DNA of 7,872 nucleotides. Origin: Acidobacteriota bacterium (lineage in GTDB: Bacteria > Acidobacteriota > Terriglobia > Bryobacterales > Bryobacteraceae). Below the pieces are notes generated by a model. The model had not been told where the DNA came from. It did not search any database and saw only the letters and a list, made by a program, of their open reading frames with translations. Both the position numbers and the translations under genes were made by a program. Below are positions 5,888 to 7,872 of this stretch, piece after piece; position 1 is the first letter of the stretch, and each line of letters opens with the position of its first letter. The stretch lies in NCBI GenBank assembly GCA_023380575.1, contig JAMCRM010000241.1:1-7872 (forward strand), read 5' to 3'.

Positions 5888-6241
5888 CTACTCCTTGAGT
5901 GGTGTTTCTATCTGGTGCCGCAACGGGCACGGTTCAAGGGGCAGGCGATTCGCACACGAAGAGCGTTGGTAAGACGAACCAGGACTTCCCCGCCGGAATC
6001 GAGCCGCCCCGGGCAACAATTACAGGGCGGCTACCCCACTTTTACACCTTGCTTCGCCCTCTTCGCTTAGCAGCACCCAGTGGGCCCGGCATTTGACAAT
6101 GGCGGGGCGGTCGAAGCGCGAAAATTACGACTTTGGATGCGGGTTTCCTGAAAACGTGACAGGAGTTTTTGGAAATATTTTCCGCATCTCTGAATGTACG
6201 ATCCTGCACTTAAAGGTCCAGATAGCGGGAATGGCGGTGTT
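5888..6241. other. 354-bp non-coding region between the permease and cytochrome genes
   Basis: Both flanking genes are on the minus strand, so this stretch holds the end of the permease transcript and the leader of the cytochrome gene. No convincing gene is seen: short open frames here lack family resemblance and ribosome sites. It contains the cytochrome Shine-Dalgarno site (5891-5896), a short inverted repeat GTGCC/GGCAC (5915-5930) and an 8-bp inverted repeat (6002-6032). The part at about 6120-6230 is AT-richer than its surroundings and includes a near-palindrome, GGAAATATTTTCC. A weak promoter-like TTGAAC about 17 bases before CAGATA can be found on the minus strand, but it is not convincing. 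Confidence 0.6.
6002..6032. repeat. 8-bp inverted repeat upstream of the cytochrome gene
   Basis: AGCCGCCC (6002-6009) and GGGCGGCT (6025-6032) are perfect reverse complements separated by 15 bases. They stand about 115-145 bases before the cytochrome start. This could be a hairpin in the leader, a terminator-like structure for the upstream permease transcript, or an operator with two half-sites. No T-run follows on the minus strand. Confidence 0.4.
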
Positions 6242-7872
6242 TTATTCCTGGCGCAATGCCACGGCCGGGTCGATACGCAGGGACTTGCGGGCCGGCACGT
6301 AGCAGGCCAGCAGTGCGAGAACGGCAAGCAGCAGGGGCGCTCCCAGCAGCAGCACCGGATCGGAATAGCTCGTGCCGGCGGTCCTGGCCACCATGGACAT
6401 AAAGGCGGAGAGCACCCGCATTCCGGCCCAGGCGATGGCGAAACCGATGACCGTGCCTGCCGTCACGAGAACCAGGCCTTCCGTCATGACCAGCCGCAGC
6501 ACGCCGGTGCGCTGGGCGCCCAAGGCGACACGAATGCCGATTTCGCGGCGCCGGCGGGTCACCGAATAGGCGGTCACGCCTGCCAGGCCAACGGCGGACA
6601 GAATCAAACCGAACAACCCGACGCATGCGTACGTCCACAGAGCTGCGCGCACCGGAAATACCAGGCGTTCGATCTGTTCGGGCATGCTGCGGGAATCGAA
6701 CGGCGCGATGTTGGCGTCCATGGCCGATACCTCGCGCCACACCGCGCCAAGGGCATCGGCGCCCGGCGCCGATCGCACCATCAGGGTGACGCCCTGCAAA
6801 GGGGGCCGCGCGTAATCGGCCGTGTGCAGCGGAACGTAAATGAGCGGAGGCGCATCCGCCGCCACCATCACCAGGCCGTCCCTCACATCCTTGGCTACAC
6901 CCACCACCTGATACTTTTCGAGGCTTCCGGAGGCGCCGAAACGACGAGCCTGGGGCGCACCCGCCAGGCGGAATTGCGGAACCTCCTCGTTGCCGATCTC
7001 GATGGGCCGGCCCAGCGGATCCTGTCCCTTCCAGCAATCCCGTACCAGCCTCTCGCTCACAATCACCGCCATCGCGCCATTCGCCTCGTCCTCCTTCCGG
7101 AAGCCGCGTCCGAGCAGAATCGGAATGCCGATCGTGGCGAAGAAATCCTTCCCGACGACGTATTTGCGGGCGCTATGAATCTCGCGCGAACCCGCCCCGT
7201 CCGGGCCCGTAACCGAGAACGTCACCGGGGGTTTTCCGATCATTCCCATCGGGACCGAGTCCGCGAGACTGGCGGCGGCTACCGCGGGACTTGCTTTCAC
7301 ACGATCCAGCAGCTTCTCAAAAAACGCGGCACTCTGTGCGCCCGAATAGCCGTCCCGAACGGGATCGAGCGAGACCAGATAGAGGTTATTGGGATCGAAC
7401 CCTACTTCAATCCCCGCCATCTTCTGATGCCCAATCACCACGAAACCGTTAATCAGCAGCAGCGCCAGGGAGCCGGCCACCTGAGACAGCACGAGCGCGT
7501 TGCGAAGGCTCAGACGCCGGTAACGGCTCAAGGGGACGTTTCCGCCCTCTTTCAGCGCGGGGGTGAGATCGGCGCGGGTGGCCTGCAATGCGGGCACGAG
7601 GCCGAGGGCCACGCCGGTGAATGCGGTCAGGGCGAGCGTAAAGAGCAGCACCCGCCCATCGGGCTGCAGGTCGAAGTTCAATGGCATCGGGTAGGGGAGC
7701 GTCAATTGGGAGCCCAGGCGCATGACCCAGACGGACATAAGGAATCCCACCGTGCCGGCGCCAATCGCGATCAACAGGCTTTCCGTCAGCAGTTGGCGGA
7801 TGAGACGGCCCCGGCCGGCGCCCAAGGCCAGGCGGATGGCGATCTCCCGGCGCCGGTCCGCCGCGCGGGCCA
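6242..7872 (-). CDS. ADOP-family (MacB-like/FtsX) ABC transporter permease, 5' end outside the window
   Basis: Inner-membrane permease of the acidobacterial duplicated orphan permease type: two MacB_PCD-FtsX units in one chain with no ATPase attached. Substrate is unknown. 542 residues are visible, ending at the TAA at 6242-6244; the frame is open to the right edge, so the gene begins outside. A full ADOP protein is around 800 residues. Seen here: the end of FtsX unit one, including RRREIAIRLALGAGRG (6-21) and its last membrane segments (about 28-50 and 74-95); a second periplasmic MacB_PCD region (about 125-400); and FtsX unit two (about 408-540), whose RRREIGIRVALGA at 440-452 repeats the first-unit motif. 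It ends in YVPARKSLRIDPAVALRQE, the usual family ending. An internal TTG at 7823-7825 lies within the LALGAGR motif and is not the start. No ATPase or efflux partner is visible. Confidence 0.92.
   Translation of the reverse strand, partial: ARAADRRREIAIRLALGAGRGRLIRQLLTESLLIAIGAGTVGFLMSVWVMRLGSQLTLPYPMPLNFDLQPDGRVLLFTLALTAFTGVALGLVPALQATRADLTPALKEGGNVPLSRYRRLSLRNALVLSQVAGSLALLLINGFVVIGHQKMAGIEVGFDPNNLYLVSLDPVRDGYSGAQSAAFFEKLLDRVKASPAVAAASLADSVPMGMIGKPPVTFSVTGPDGAGSREIHSARKYVVGKDFFATIGIPILLGRGFRKEDEANGAMAVIVSERLVRDCWKGQDPLGRPIEIGNEEVPQFRLAGAPQARRFGASGSLEKYQVVGVAKDVRDGLVMVAADAPPLIYVPLHTADYARPPLQGVTLMVRSAPGADALGAVWREVSAMDANIAPFDSRSMPEQIERLVFPVRAALWTYACVGLFGLILSAVGLAGVTAYSVTRRRREIGIRVALGAQRTGVLRLVMTEGLVLVTAGTVIGFAIAWAGMRVLSAFMSMVARTAGTSYSDPVLLLGAPLLLAVLALLACYVPARKSLRIDPAVALRQE

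Noticed and set aside
6146..6170. TCCTG/CAGGA hairpin followed by GTTTTT on the plus strand, resembling a terminator
   Set aside because: The stem is only 5 bp with a 9-base loop, and no plus-strand gene ends before it.
5899..6302. Small open frames in the 5888-6241 intergenic stretch (65, 69 and 86 codons)
   Set aside because: No ribosome site, no family resemblance, and two of them run into the permease 3' end.
6210..7037. Minus-strand open frame (275 codons) in another frame of the permease gene
   Set aside because: Overlaps the well-supported permease frame throughout its coding part and reads as low-complexity Arg/Gly/Ala sequence.
7823..7825. TTG as the start of the permease gene
   Set aside because: The frame continues to the right edge and encodes the conserved RRREIAIRLALGA motif through this codon, so it is internal.
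1..7872. CRISPR array, tRNA, rRNA, transposon or phage features
   Set aside because: No regularly spaced repeats, no cloverleaf or rRNA-like sequence, and no transposase or integrase motif was found on reading both strands.

Overview
The window looks like chromosomal DNA of a high-GC bacterium, most probably an Acidobacteriota member of the Solibacter/Bryobacter kind. This is inferred from three things seen together: an ADOP-type duplicated permease without an ATPase, a secreted protein with tandem BACON-like beta-sandwich domains of the style abundant in Solibacter-like genomes, and a PD40/TolB-like propeller protein. No tRNA, rRNA, CRISPR array, transposase or phage gene is visible.

Layout from left to right. 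Positions 1-687 (+) hold the C-terminal part of a TolB-like beta-propeller protein. Its reading frame breaks near position 82, where base composition also changes. Positions 689-2170 (-) hold a 4-hydroxybutyryl-CoA dehydratase (AbfD)-type flavin/[4Fe-4S] enzyme, convergent with the first gene and one base away from it. A 155-bp divergent promoter region (2171-2325) carries a perfect 12-bp palindrome. Positions 2326-3519 (+) hold a soluble class I HMG-CoA reductase. Positions 3569-5887 (-) hold a secreted nine-haem c-type cytochrome with two N-terminal BACON-like domains. A 354-bp non-coding stretch (5888-6241) follows. Positions 6242 to the right edge (-) hold the C-terminal two thirds of an ADOP-family permease that enters from outside the window.

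AbfD makes crotonyl-CoA from 4-hydroxybutyryl-CoA. HMG-CoA reductase makes mevalonate from HMG-CoA. The two genes are divergent and could share an operator. Both act on CoA thioesters that meet at acetoacetyl-CoA/acetyl-CoA, but a joint pathway is inference only. The cytochrome has its own transcription unit and looks like an exported electron-transfer protein. The permease and propeller protein appear unrelated to the central genes.

The points most worth checking are the unusual cytochrome architecture, the one-residue-shorter His-Cys spacing in the iron-sulfur site of the AbfD homologue, the palindrome between abfD and the reductase gene, and the frame/composition break at the left edge.
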